Part shown: in pieces, positions 43,708 through 52,046 of the stretch | Position numbering within the stretch: position 1 is the stretch's first letter | Layout: every line of letters begins with the position of its first letter | Source of the DNA: Kribbibacterium absianum | GTDB taxonomy: Bacteria > Actinomycetota > Coriobacteriia > Coriobacteriales > Atopobiaceae | Direction of reading: 5' to 3' | DNA length: 64,000 nt | Assembly: GCF_030067705.1 (NCBI RefSeq) | Contig: NZ_JASJEX010000002.1 | Span: 186,001 to 250,000, forward strand | Notes under the pieces: model-generated | The model's input: the letters and a program-made list of their open reading frames with translations, nothing else | Databases searched by the model: none | Told to the model about the DNA's origin: nothing | Position numbers and translations under genes: made by a program

Positions 43708-44867
43708 CTATTCCAGTGGCTCCGCGTCCTCGCGAAGGATCGCCAGATAGTCCTCGTAGGCAAAGGTGCGATAGCGCTGTTTCTCACCGCGCTGCACCAA
43801 GATGCCCAAGTCCACGAACCGCTGCACGAGCCCGCTCGCGGTCGACCGGCTCACGCCCAGCTTCTTGGTCACAAAGCCGATGCTCACGATGGGGTGGCCC
43901 TCGAGGAGCGCCAGCAGCTGCAGGGCGTTGGCGGCGGAGATTCCGAGGCCGCGCACGCGTCCCTCGTTGGTCTCCTTGAGTCGCACCAATGCCGTCATGG
44001 AACGCTCGGCGTCCTCTGCGGAGGCCGTGATGCTCTCGCAGAAGAACCGCACCCAGCCCTCGTAGTCCCCGTTGAGGCGCACGTCCATGAGGTGCCGATA
44101 GAGTAGTCGGCGCGTTGCAGTTTCAGCTGGTAGGAGGGGTAAAGGATCGGTTTGGTGAGCACACCGTCGTTCATGAGCGAGAGGGTGATGAGCAACCGCC
44201 CCATGCGCCCGTTGCCGTCCAAGAAGGGGTGGATGGTCTCGAACTGGTAGTGGATGAGCGCCGCCCTCACGATGGGATCCATCTCGGTGGGCCCGTTGAT
44301 GAACTCCTCCAGGTCGCGAAGGGACTGCTGCATGTCCTCGGGGTTTGGCGGCACGTAGGGAGCATGGGCAATGGTGCTCGCTCCGCTGCCAATCCAGTTT
44401 TGCGACGTGCGAACCTCGCCTGGCGACTTGTCCTGGCCCCGCACGCCCTCAAGCAACACCCGGTGCACCTCCCGGAAGAAGCGGGTGGAGAGGGGGAGCG
44501 ACCCTATCAGCTCCACGGCGCGATCGGAGGCGGCCACGTAGCGCACGACCTCCCCGACCTCCTCTGCCTCGCCCCGCTCGGGGTCGAGGATGTCGTCAAA
44601 GGTGCATTGGGTCCCTTCGATCTGGGAAGAGAGCAACGCCTCCTTGCGCACGTACATGGTCAGGTACATGTCCGCGCTGGGCACGAAGCGCGCCATGCCC
44701 TCCACCTCGCCGATCTTGCGCGCGCAGGTGGTGAGCAGGCGCACGGTGGCGTCATCGAGCTTCAGAGGCCCAAGCTCCTGAAGGGGCGTCGGCACAAAGG
44801 ACTCGTAGGCAGAGACGCCGGACAGGTTCTTGCGCGTGTAGCCTTGCCTGCTCTTGTCCACGTGCAT
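43708..44867 (-). pseudogene. Fic-domain AMPylase with C-terminal winged helix, frameshifted
   Basis: From ATG 44867 (GAGGAG upstream) the frame encodes the N-terminal inhibitory helix motif SSQIEG ([S/T]xxxE[G/N]) and the active site HPFLDGNGRMGRLL. Near 44100 it shifts: after LKLQRADYS the expected continuation YRHLMDVRLNGDYEGWVRFF appears in another frame and runs to TAG 43708 with a winged helix (FVTKKLGVSRSTASGLVQRF). A two-base insertion in a TCTC stretch explains it. The upstream product would keep the Fic core (290 residues) but lose the DNA-binding end, so partial activity is possible. Confidence 0.83.
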
Positions 44868-44897
44868 GGTGGCTCCTCTCCGGTCGCTCAGGGCACC

Positions 44898-45023
44898 TCT
44901 AATGCCGAAAAAGGGTCGAAAACCGTCGTTAGAATCCTCGGGCCCGTTCTAACATCGGCGAGCCGTCGTTAGACGGGGCTACGGATTCCTAACGCCGAGA
45001 ATCGGCCGACAATCGGCGTTAGA
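44898..45023. promoter_or_regulatory. Array of three TAACG palindromic units upstream of fic
   Basis: Each unit has TCTAAYGCCG- or TAACRYCG-like left halves and CGNCGTTAGA right halves: 44898-44933, 44948-44973 and 44988-45023. The last has perfect 10-bp arms, CTAACGCCGA and TCGGCGTTAG. They fill the gap before fic; an autoregulatory operator is likely. Confidence 0.7.
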
Positions 45024-45042
45024 GAACGTGGACCGCCCAAAC

Positions 45043-45074
45043 AAAAAGGCCCCGAGCGCGACGCCCGGGGCCTT
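45043..45074 (-). terminator. Terminator of the tRNA-Ser genes (32-bp duplicate B)
   Basis: Same 32 bases as 43581-43612. On the minus strand the GC stem is followed by TTTTTGT, 10 bases after the 3' end of tRNA-Ser(CGA). Confidence 0.9.
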
Positions 45075-45083
45075 TGTCATAGC

Positions 45084-45174
45084 TGGCGGAGGAGGAGGGA
45101 TTCGAACCCTCGTACGTGCGGAGCACGTAAACGGTTTTCGAGACCGCCGCAATCAACCACTCTGCCACCCCTCC
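45084..45174 (-). tRNA. tRNA-Ser (CGA)
   Basis: 91 bases, class II with a long variable arm (TTTACGTGC...GCACGTACG). The 5' end is GGAGGGGTGGCAGAGTGGTT, the anticodon loop CTCGAAA gives CGA, the T-arm is GAGGG-TTCGAAT-CCCTC, and CCA is encoded. Confidence 0.96.
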
Positions 45175-45214
45175 GTTATGGGGAAGCGGCGCCCGAGGGC
45201 GCCGCGTGAAGTAC

Positions 45215-45305
45215 TGGCGGAGAGTCCGGGATTTGAACCCGGGAGACGGGGTTACCGCCTACACGATTTCCAATCGTGCTCCTTCAGCCGCTCGGACAAC
45301 TCTCC
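45215..45305 (-). tRNA. tRNA-Ser (GGA)
   Basis: 91 bases, class II. The 5' end is GGAGAGTTGTCCGAGCGGCT, the anticodon loop TTGGAAA gives GGA, the variable arm is long, the T-arm is CCGGG-TTCAAAT-CCCGG, and CCA is encoded. It is transcribed ahead of tRNA-Ser(CGA), 40 bases away. Confidence 0.96.
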
Positions 45306-45424
45306 ATTGGTGACTGCAGGGGCAAGAGTACCACAGAAGCTCGCCCGCGCGTCAAGAAAAGCACCCGCGCCGGGCTCTCCACATGGGCTAGGCTGATCAT
45401 GTCCGGACCGGGAGAGGAGCGACC

Positions 45425-46354
45425 GTGGGATTAATCTTCACGCAGATGAACCCTGAGTCCGTCTCCTTGGCACTGCCCGTGTGGATCGACATCGCCGCCG
45501 TGCTCGTGGGCTCCTCCTTCGGTGCCCTCACGGCGGCCGAGCGCAAACTGGACCTGCTCGGAGCCCTCGGCCTTGGGTTTCTCTGCGGTCTCGGCGGCGG
45601 CCTCATCCGCGACATCATCATGCAGGTGGGCAACGTCTACATGCTCCGGAACCCGTCGGCCATCGCGGCGTCGCTCGTCGCCTCCGCCTTCGTGTTCTTC
45701 TTTTCCGGCATCTTCAGGTCCCGGCGCCTCGACAAAATCACGGCCGCGTCCGACATGCTCTCCGTGGCCCTCTTCGCCGCCTCGGGCACCGACAAGGCCA
45801 TCGTCTACGGCCTCGCGTTCCTCCCCGCCGTCTTCATGGGTCTCATGACTGGCGTCGGCGGCGGCATGCTCCGCGACACGTTCCTCGGCGACGTGCCCCA
45901 GATCTTCCGCCCCGGCAACCTCTATGCGCTCTGTGCCCTCGGCGGCTCCTGCGTCTACTGGCTCCTGGTCTATGCGGGCATCGCAAAATGGGCCGCGTGC
46001 CTCGCGTGCGTGATCGTGGTGCTCGGCCTCCGCTGGGCCTCCATCGAGTTCAACATAGTCACGCCCGCCGATGTGGACTTCACGCCCAAGCTGGTTCACT
46101 ATCTGCAGGAAAAGGGGATCATCGGCTCCCGGAAGCCTCGTCCGGTGCTCAACCCCCGGGACGTGACCCTTCAGGACAACCGCCGTATCAAGGCCTATCG
46201 CGCCGCGTTCAAGAACGAGATCGTGCAAGAGGTGAAGGAGCAGCTCGAAGCGGAGCGCCTCGAGAAGGAGAGTAGCCAGGCCACCGGCTCGGCCGAGGCG
46301 GTCTTCACGCCCGAATCAGAGCGCAGCGCCGAGAGCAGCGACGATTCCATGTGA
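45425..46354 (+). CDS. TRIC/UPF0126 family membrane protein (YadS-like)
   Basis: 309 aa from GTG 45425 (GGAGAGGAG upstream). Two internally homologous halves each have three hydrophobic helices and a glycine motif, CGLGGGLIRDIIM and TGVGGGMLRDTFLG, the hallmark of the UPF0126/TRIC fold. Relatives are described as cation channels or glycine transporters. The last 100 residues are a soluble, charged helical tail. The next gene starts close to or within the stop region. Confidence 0.85.
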   Translation: MGLIFTQMNPESVSLALPVWIDIAAVLVGSSFGALTAAERKLDLLGALGLGFLCGLGGGLIRDIIMQVGNVYMLRNPSAIAASLVASAFVFFFSGIFRSRRLDKITAASDMLSVALFAASGTDKAIVYGLAFLPAVFMGLMTGVGGGMLRDTFLGDVPQIFRPGNLYALCALGGSCVYWLLVYAGIAKWAACLACVIVVLGLRWASIEFNIVTPADVDFTPKLVHYLQEKGIIGSRKPRPVLNPRDVTLQDNRRIKAYRAAFKNEIVQEVKEQLEAERLEKESSQATGSAEAVFTPESERSAESSDDSM

Positions 46355-46440
46355 AGCACTCGACTCGCAGCACCCCTGTGCGTTCTTCTGGTATGACTTC
46401 TTGGTTCAGAACGCGTTCAGTCCCCCAATTCGGAGGTGCC

Positions 46441-48564
46441 GTGCCCCAAACCGCTCCCGGACATCGCACCGCTGCCCGCTCGTCCGGCTACATGCCCGCG
46501 CTCGACGGTCTGCGCGCGTTTGCCGTGCTCGCGGTGGTGCTCTACCACTTGGGGGTGCCGTCCACGCAGGGCGGCCTCATCGGCGTCACCGTCTTCTTCG
46601 TGATCTCCGGTTACCTGATCACCAAGCTGCTGCTCAAGGAATACGCGCGCACCGGCACCCTCGATTTCAAGTCCTTCTATATCAAGCGCGTCAAGCGCCT
46701 GATGCCGGCCATCGTGCTCGTGGTCCTCGTCACGGCGACGCTCTGCACCCTCTTCAACCACGCCCTGTTGACGAAGATGCGGCCCGACGTGCTGCCCTCG
46801 CTCTTCTTCTTCAACAACTGGTGGCAGATCGCCAACGACGCCTCGTACTTCGACAACATCGGCGGCCCGTCGCCGCTCACGCACTTCTGGTCGCTCGCGA
46901 TCGAGGAGCAGTTCTACCTCGTGCTCCCGGTCTGCCTGTTCCTCGCATTGCGGTTCGGGGCATCTCGGCGCCAGCTCGCCGGCGGGGTCCTCGTCCTCGC
47001 TCTGGCGTCGATCGTGGCGATGGCCGTGCTCTACGACCCGGCGGCCGACCCCACTCGCGTCTATTACGGCACCGACACCCGGGCGTTCTCCCTGCTCATC
47101 GGCGTGGCCCTGGCCGTCGTGAGCGCCAACCGCCGAGACAGGCGCCTGACCCCGGCGGTCTGTGACGGCCTCGCGCTTCTCGGTATCGGTGGCCTTGTGC
47201 TGTTCGTGGTGCTCTGCGAAGGCACCGGCCCCTTCCTCTATTACGGGGGCTTCTTGCTCGCATCCATTCTCTCGGCCGCGGCCATCGTCGGCCTCGTCGA
47301 GCCGGGCGGCGGCTTGGTGGCCCGCGTCTTCTCTCTCAAGCCGCTTCTGTGGGTGGGCACGCGGTCCTATGGCATCTATCTCTGGCACTATCCGCTCGCC
47401 CTGTTGATGACCCCCCAGAACGCGGCCTCGGACCTGCCCTGGTGGCACCCCGTGGTGCTGGCCGTCGTGATCGGTCTGGTGGCGGAGGCCTCGTACCGCC
47501 TCGTCGAGCAGCCCATCCGGACGGGCACGTTCCGCTTCTGGAGGGCGCCGCGCCCGGTCGCTCGCCGCCGGCCCAACGGTCCGCAGCGACCCGAGGGCTC
47601 GCGTCAGCCCGCCACGAGCCGCGAGCGAAGCTCCTCCGGGCGTTCCCAGCGTCCCACACTGCCTGCGCCGCTCGCGACCCTGGGGCGCCTGCAACCGGTG
47701 GTCCTTGCCGTCGGTGCCTGTGCCCTGGTCGCGTTGTGCGGCTTCGCCTTTGTGCCCGACACGTCGGTCCTCTCCAAGGAGGGGGCGGCGCTGCTCTCGG
47801 GATCCGATGAGGCCGTGACCAGCGGGTCCGGGCCCGCAGCCAAGACCGAGGCCAACGAGTCCGCTCCCACCGCCGAAGCCGAGGCGCCCTCGAGCGCCGC
47901 CGAGGCCGAGGGGGGCGACAACACGTACCTGGCCACGGACTCGCGCACGGACTCGCAGCGGGCCTTCGACGAGGCGCTCGTGAACAAGCCGGTGCCCGAG
48001 GGCGCCTACAACGTGGTGTGGATCGGCGACTCGGTGTCCATTCGCCCGGTGCCTTACGCCCAGAAGGCCTTCCCCTCCGGCTACATCGACGCCAAGAAGA
48101 ACCGGCGCCTCGCCCAGGGCGTCGAGATCTACCAGTCGCTCGCGGCCTCCGGGCAGGTCGGGAACGTCGTGGTCTTTGCCCTCGGCACCAACGGTGCCCC
48201 GAAGGCGGAGAACATCGATGCCGCCGTGCAGGCAGTGGGTCCCGACACCGGCATCTGGTTCGTGACGCTCAGGACGAGCGAGTTCGACCCCACTGCCTCC
48301 AACCAAGCCATGCGAGACGCCGCGAGCCGCTACGAGAACGTCCGGGTCATCGACTGGCACGCCGCCAGCGAGGGCCATGACGAGTACTTCGACGGCGACG
48401 GCACGCACCTCTCGGAGCTGGGCGCCCAGGTCTACACGAGCCTCATCGCCGACGGTGTTGCCGTGCAGCTGCCCGAGGGCGCCATGGACTTCCAGAGCGC
48501 TGAGGACAACGAGGCCACGATGTACGAGAGCTGGACGACGCCGAGCGACGGGGAATCGGCCTAA
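46441..48564 (+). CDS. OafA-type acyltransferase with C-terminal SGNH domain
   Basis: 707 aa from GTG 46441 (GGAGG 4 bases upstream; the frame is open back to GTG 46351). The acyltransferase-3 part (about 15-370) has ten or so membrane helices, starting YMPALDGLRAFAVLAVVLYHLG, with the FFVISGYLIT and HFWSLAIEEQFYLVLP motifs. A Pro/Ser-rich linker and one more helix lead to an extracellular SGNH domain with VVWIGDSVS, ALGTNG and DGTHLSELG (Ser, Asn and Asp-His). It should O-acetylate a surface polysaccharide or peptidoglycan. Confidence 0.92.
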   Translation: MPQTAPGHRTAARSSGYMPALDGLRAFAVLAVVLYHLGVPSTQGGLIGVTVFFVISGYLITKLLLKEYARTGTLDFKSFYIKRVKRLMPAIVLVVLVTATLCTLFNHALLTKMRPDVLPSLFFFNNWWQIANDASYFDNIGGPSPLTHFWSLAIEEQFYLVLPVCLFLALRFGASRRQLAGGVLVLALASIVAMAVLYDPAADPTRVYYGTDTRAFSLLIGVALAVVSANRRDRRLTPAVCDGLALLGIGGLVLFVVLCEGTGPFLYYGGFLLASILSAAAIVGLVEPGGGLVARVFSLKPLLWVGTRSYGIYLWHYPLALLMTPQNAASDLPWWHPVVLAVVIGLVAEASYRLVEQPIRTGTFRFWRAPRPVARRRPNGPQRPEGSRQPATSRERSSSGRSQRPTLPAPLATLGRLQPVVLAVGACALVALCGFAFVPDTSVLSKEGAALLSGSDEAVTSGSGPAAKTEANESAPTAEAEAPSSAAEAEGGDNTYLATDSRTDSQRAFDEALVNKPVPEGAYNVVWIGDSVSIRPVPYAQKAFPSGYIDAKKNRRLAQGVEIYQSLAASGQVGNVVVFALGTNGAPKAENIDAAVQAVGPDTGIWFVTLRTSEFDPTASNQAMRDAASRYENVRVIDWHAASEGHDEYFDGDGTHLSELGAQVYTSLIADGVAVQLPEGAMDFQSAEDNEATMYESWTTPSDGESA

Positions 48565-48704
48565 CGCGCGCCGCGTGCGCGGTGATCCGGAGGCACGCGA
48601 GCCACTCCCCTAAGGGACAGGTCGGGCTCTGGGGTAGGATTGCGTAACTGTCGCCACACGGACCGGCGCCCTCACATCGAGGCACCGCCGCGAAAGGAGG
48701 CCTC

Positions 48705-50492
48705 GTGAACGACGTCCAATTCGAGCCCGGCCGCTACCTCTCCCGCTCGTGGGTCATGATGACCCAGGACTCCGGCTGGATCAAACCGGTGCTGGTGCTG
48801 GCGCTGTGCCTGTTCGTCCCGATTGCCGGCCCCATTGCCATGGCCGGCTACTGCTGGGACTGGGCGCGCCTGACCGCCTGGGGCATCGACTCCGCCCCCA
48901 AGCAAAAGAACGTGGACGTGGGCGGGTGCTTCGCGGTCGGATGGCGAGCGACGGTTGTGGGCCTTGTGTGGTTCCTTGTGATCGCCCTCGCCAACGGCTT
49001 CCTCGATTGGCTCTTCGGCTACATGGGCGCCGTCGGCGCGATCCTGACGCTCGCTGTGACCGTTGGCGTGGTGCTTCTCTCGATGGTGGTGATGGTGGCC
49101 GAGCTGCGCGCCGTCATCTACGAGAAGATCGGCCCGGGCTTCGGGTTCTCCCAGGTCCTCGACATGTGCAAGCGCGACTTCGGCGGCCTCATGCACATCC
49201 TCGGCATCGCGCTGCTCGGTGGCCTCGTGCAGGTGGCCGTGTCCCTGGTGTTCGTCATCGGGTCCCTGTCGGCGCTGGCTCCGGCGATCATGGAGCTGCG
49301 GTGGGCGTTCGCGTACGGCGAGCCCCCTTACTACCTGTTGGCGTGGCTGCTGTCTGACGTGCTCTCCTGGGGCCTCCCCCTGTTGGTGCTGATGGTCTTC
49401 CTGACGAACGTCGTGTCGGTCGCCACGAACCTTCTGACGGTCAACGCCATGGGCCTCTGGGTGCGCCAGTTCGACCTGCCGGCGTGGGGCAGCCCTTCGG
49501 ACCCGCTGCCGGATTCGGGCTCGGCGCCTGCCCCCGAGCAGACCGCGGCGTCTGTCGCGCCGGCGCAGCCGCGCGAGACGACCCAGCCCCCTGCGCCGGA
49601 CGTTCCGGTCGCGCCCGGTTCGCAGCCCATCGTGACGCCGCTCGTCTCATCGGACCCCGTGGTTTCTTCGGAGGCCCAGGAGCCGGCACCACAGTCCCCG
49701 GCACCGAGTGGGTATCAGCCTCCAGAGCAATCAACCGAGGAGGCCGCAATGGATTTCAAGCCCGCTGACGATGAGAACGTCGTCGCCCCGACGCCGGATG
49801 AGATTTACAACGAGGCGTCCGTGAAGGTCGCCACCGTTCGCAACTACGTGGAGCCCAAGCCGGATGCCGTGGACCACCTGGAGTACACGCCCGACCCCAC
49901 TGAGGCGCCCGCCACGTCCCCGGACAACGGGGTCACGCCGCCGACCATCCACGAAGTCTACGAGGAGGCCGTGCCGCGCGACGTCTCGATGGTGCCGGAG
50001 GTGGCGCTCGGCGACTCCGAGGCGAACGCTGCGGCGGAGGTGGCCGGTGAGGACCTGGCCGACAAGCCCGACAACGTGGCCCAGACTCCGGTTACCGTCC
50101 CGACCCAGGCCGAGATGTACGACGACGCGGCGACCCGCGTGGCCGAGACCCGCGCCGTCGTCGAGCCGAAGGACGACGCCGTGGACCATCTGGACTACGA
50201 GCCCAAGCCCACCGAGGCGCCCGCGACCACTTCTGACAACGGCGTGACGCCGCCGACGGTGGAGGACATCTACCAGGGCGCCGACGTGCGCGTGGCCGAG
50301 GCCTACGAGGTGGGCACCGACGACTCCGCGACGGCCGCGGAGGAGGAGCTCATCCAGGAGGACGTCGAGCAGGACGACCCCACGCAAGCCCCCAAGGTCC
50401 AGCCCGCCGACGGCCAGCCGGTGCCCAAGTACCTGGCGCCGTCCGAGGCCACCGGCAGCGAGCCGGATCCGCTCCACGAGGACAAGTGCTAG
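48705..50492 (+). CDS. DUF4013-like membrane protein with repeated acidic tail
   Basis: 595 aa from GTG 48705 (AAAGGAGG upstream). About 25-265 contains several hydrophobic helices with the DUF4013 look (GRYLSRSWVMMTQDSGWIKP, CFAVGWRATVVGL). From about 270 the chain is Pro-, Ala- and Glu-rich. Two 53-residue repeats, beginning PTPDEIYNEA and PTQAEMYDDA and each closing with DNGVTPPT, alternate with shorter units (PTIHEVYEEA, PTVEDIYQGA), so a [P]T-x-x-[E/D]-[IVM]-Y-x-x-A motif occurs four times. The function is unknown; a scaffold with cytosolic docking repeats is conceivable. Confidence 0.8.
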   Translation: MNDVQFEPGRYLSRSWVMMTQDSGWIKPVLVLALCLFVPIAGPIAMAGYCWDWARLTAWGIDSAPKQKNVDVGGCFAVGWRATVVGLVWFLVIALANGFLDWLFGYMGAVGAILTLAVTVGVVLLSMVVMVAELRAVIYEKIGPGFGFSQVLDMCKRDFGGLMHILGIALLGGLVQVAVSLVFVIGSLSALAPAIMELRWAFAYGEPPYYLLAWLLSDVLSWGLPLLVLMVFLTNVVSVATNLLTVNAMGLWVRQFDLPAWGSPSDPLPDSGSAPAPEQTAASVAPAQPRETTQPPAPDVPVAPGSQPIVTPLVSSDPVVSSEAQEPAPQSPAPSGYQPPEQSTEEAAMDFKPADDENVVAPTPDEIYNEASVKVATVRNYVEPKPDAVDHLEYTPDPTEAPATSPDNGVTPPTIHEVYEEAVPRDVSMVPEVALGDSEANAAAEVAGEDLADKPDNVAQTPVTVPTQAEMYDDAATRVAETRAVVEPKDDAVDHLDYEPKPTEAPATTSDNGVTPPTVEDIYQGADVRVAEAYEVGTDDSATAAEEELIQEDVEQDDPTQAPKVQPADGQPVPKYLAPSEATGSEPDPLHEDKC

Positions 50493-50570
50493 TCCCGCCA
50501 TGGAGAAACCGGGGATTCCTGAGGGGTTCCTCGAAATAAGGCACGCAATCGAATAGCACCTGAACGCTCG

Positions 50571-50604
50571 AGGGCCAGCTTTCTCACTGAGAAAGCTGGC
50601 CCTT
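50571..50604. terminator. Terminator after the DUF4013 gene
   Basis: A perfect 15-bp stem, AGGGCCAGCTTTCTC (50571-50585) with GAGAAAGCTGGCCCT (50589-50603), 3-base loop, followed by TCT. The rest of the 314-base gap carries the rpsF leader and a TACTAT -10-like hexamer at 50727. Confidence 0.88.
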
Positions 50605-50751
50605 CTGTGGTCAGACGCGGTGCACTGGTGGGCCAGACGTCCCCCGTACCGTGGAGCGACCTGACGACACGCGGGTCGGGGCGTCGCAGAGGTTGTGCAG
50701 TTTCCGGAGCGGGGAGGCGCCTGTGCTACTATCAAACGCTGATTGCTTCCT

Positions 50752-50781
50752 GCCCCGAGCGCACCCTTCACGTCTCGGGGC
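50752..50781 (+). promoter_or_regulatory. Hairpin in the rpsF leader
   Basis: GCCCCGAG (50752-50759) pairs with CTCGGGGC (50774-50781) over a 14-base loop, 25 bases before ATG 50807. Leaders of rpsF operons in other bacteria bind S6:S18 for feedback control; this hairpin is a candidate, by inference. Confidence 0.4.
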
Positions 50782-50806
50782 CCTAGGTCCAGAGGAGGTG
50801 AACTCA

Positions 50807-51100
50807 ATGAAGGCTTACGAGATTCTGTTCATCGTCGACCCGACCGTCACCGACGAGGTTCGTGCTGGCGCCATGGCGCGCATCGACACCGCGATCACCG
50901 AGAACGGCGGGACCATCGACAACGTCGACAACTGGGGCAAGCGCAAGCTCGCCTACGAGATCGACAAGCTCACCGAGGGCGACTACACCCTCATCAACTT
51001 CCACGCTGACCCCGACCAGATCGCCGAGCTCGACCGTGTGTGCCGCATCAACGATGCCATCAAGCGCCACATGATCGTCCGTCGTCCGGACCACGAGTAA
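50807..51100 (+). CDS. rpsF: 30S ribosomal protein S6
   Basis: 97 aa from ATG 50807 (AGAGGAGGTG upstream). It begins MKAYEILFIVDPTVTDEVRA and has the central GKRKLAYEIDKLTEGDYTLI of S6. It binds S18 and 16S rRNA in the central domain of the small subunit. First gene of rpsF-ssb-rpsR, the universal order. Confidence 0.97.
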   Translation: MKAYEILFIVDPTVTDEVRAGAMARIDTAITENGGTIDNVDNWGKRKLAYEIDKLTEGDYTLINFHADPDQIAELDRVCRINDAIKRHMIVRRPDHE

Positions 51101-51145
51101 CCATGGAAGGGTGGCGTAGCGCCACCGGGAAGGCAGTGAGCACAG

Positions 51146-51721
51146 ATGAGCATCAACCGCGTGACGATCACCGGAAACCTCACCCGCGACCCGGAGCTCA
51201 AAGCGACGAGCACCGGCAGCCAGGTCCTCAACTTGGGCGTGGCTGTGAACGACCGCTGGTTCAACCAGCAGACCAATCAGTGGGAGGACCGGCCCAACTA
51301 CATCGACTGCGTCGTGTTCGGCAAGCGCGCGGAGGCCCTGAGCCGCTACCTCCACAAGGGAATGAAGGTCGCCATCGAGGGCAAGCTGCGCTGGCGCAGC
51401 TGGACGGACCAGCAGAGCCAGCAGAAGCGCTCGAAGGTCGAGGTGGTCGTTGACGACCTCGAGTTCATGAGCGGCCGGGGCGACGGCCAGCAGGGCGCGT
51501 ACCAGCAGCCGCAGTCCCAACAGCCCGCTCCTCAGGCCTCGCAGGGGCTGCCGGCGCAGGCTCCCAACTACGGAGGCCAGCAGCCGCAGCGGAACTACGC
51601 GGCGCCCGCCCCCTCCTATGCGCCGCAGGGCGCCCCGCAGACGGCGACGCAGGAGCCTGCAGCCCCGGTCGCCTCGGTTCCTCCTATGGCCGACGTTCCC
51701 GTAGACGACATCCCCTTCTAG
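51146..51721 (+). CDS. ssb: Single-stranded DNA-binding protein
   Basis: 191 aa. The OB fold is residues 1-110 (MSINRVTITGNLTRDPELK, WFNQQTNQWEDRPNYIDCVVFGKRA). A Gln/Pro/Ala-rich linker leads to the acidic tail DVPVDDIPF that docks partner proteins. It lies 45 bases after rpsF and ahead of rpsR, and serves both replication and repair. Confidence 0.97.
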   Translation: MSINRVTITGNLTRDPELKATSTGSQVLNLGVAVNDRWFNQQTNQWEDRPNYIDCVVFGKRAEALSRYLHKGMKVAIEGKLRWRSWTDQQSQQKRSKVEVVVDDLEFMSGRGDGQQGAYQQPQSQQPAPQASQGLPAQAPNYGGQQPQRNYAAPAPSYAPQGAPQTATQEPAAPVASVPPMADVPVDDIPF

Positions 51722-51756
51722 GGGATTGACCCGTACCGTGAAAGGTTCTTATAGAC

Positions 51757-52023
51757 ATGGCCACTGATTATCAGCGTCAGCCGCGTCGCAAGTACTGCCA
51801 GTTCTGCAAGGACGACGTCGAGTTCATCGACTACAAGGACACGCAGCTTCTCCGCAAGTACATGACGGACCGCGGCAAGATCAAGCCGCGCCGCGTCACC
51901 GGCGCGTGCACGCAGCACCAGCACGACATTGCCAACGCCATTAAGCGCGCCCGCATCATGGCGCTGCTGCCCTACACCGTCCCCGTGGTGTCCAACCGCG
52001 GCGGGCGCCGCAACCGCGACTAG
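51757..52023 (+). CDS. rpsR: 30S ribosomal protein S18
   Basis: 88 aa, basic, with [20 protein letters not shown] and the rRNA-binding [17 protein letters not shown]. The cysteine pair near the N-terminus (CQFC) with the later Cys suggests a zinc-type S18. It ends with the usual basic patch. AAAGG lies upstream. Confidence 0.97.
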   Translation: MATDYQRQPRRKYCQFCKDDVEFIDYKDTQLLRKYMTDRGKIKPRRVTGACTQHQHDIANAIKRARIMALLPYTVPVVSNRGGRRNRD

Positions 52024-52046
52024 CGGTCGCGCACAAGGACGACGCT

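Noticed and set aside
44095-44125. Programmed ribosomal frameshift in fic
   Set aside because: No slippery heptamer or downstream stimulatory structure is seen; a two-base insertion explains the break more simply.
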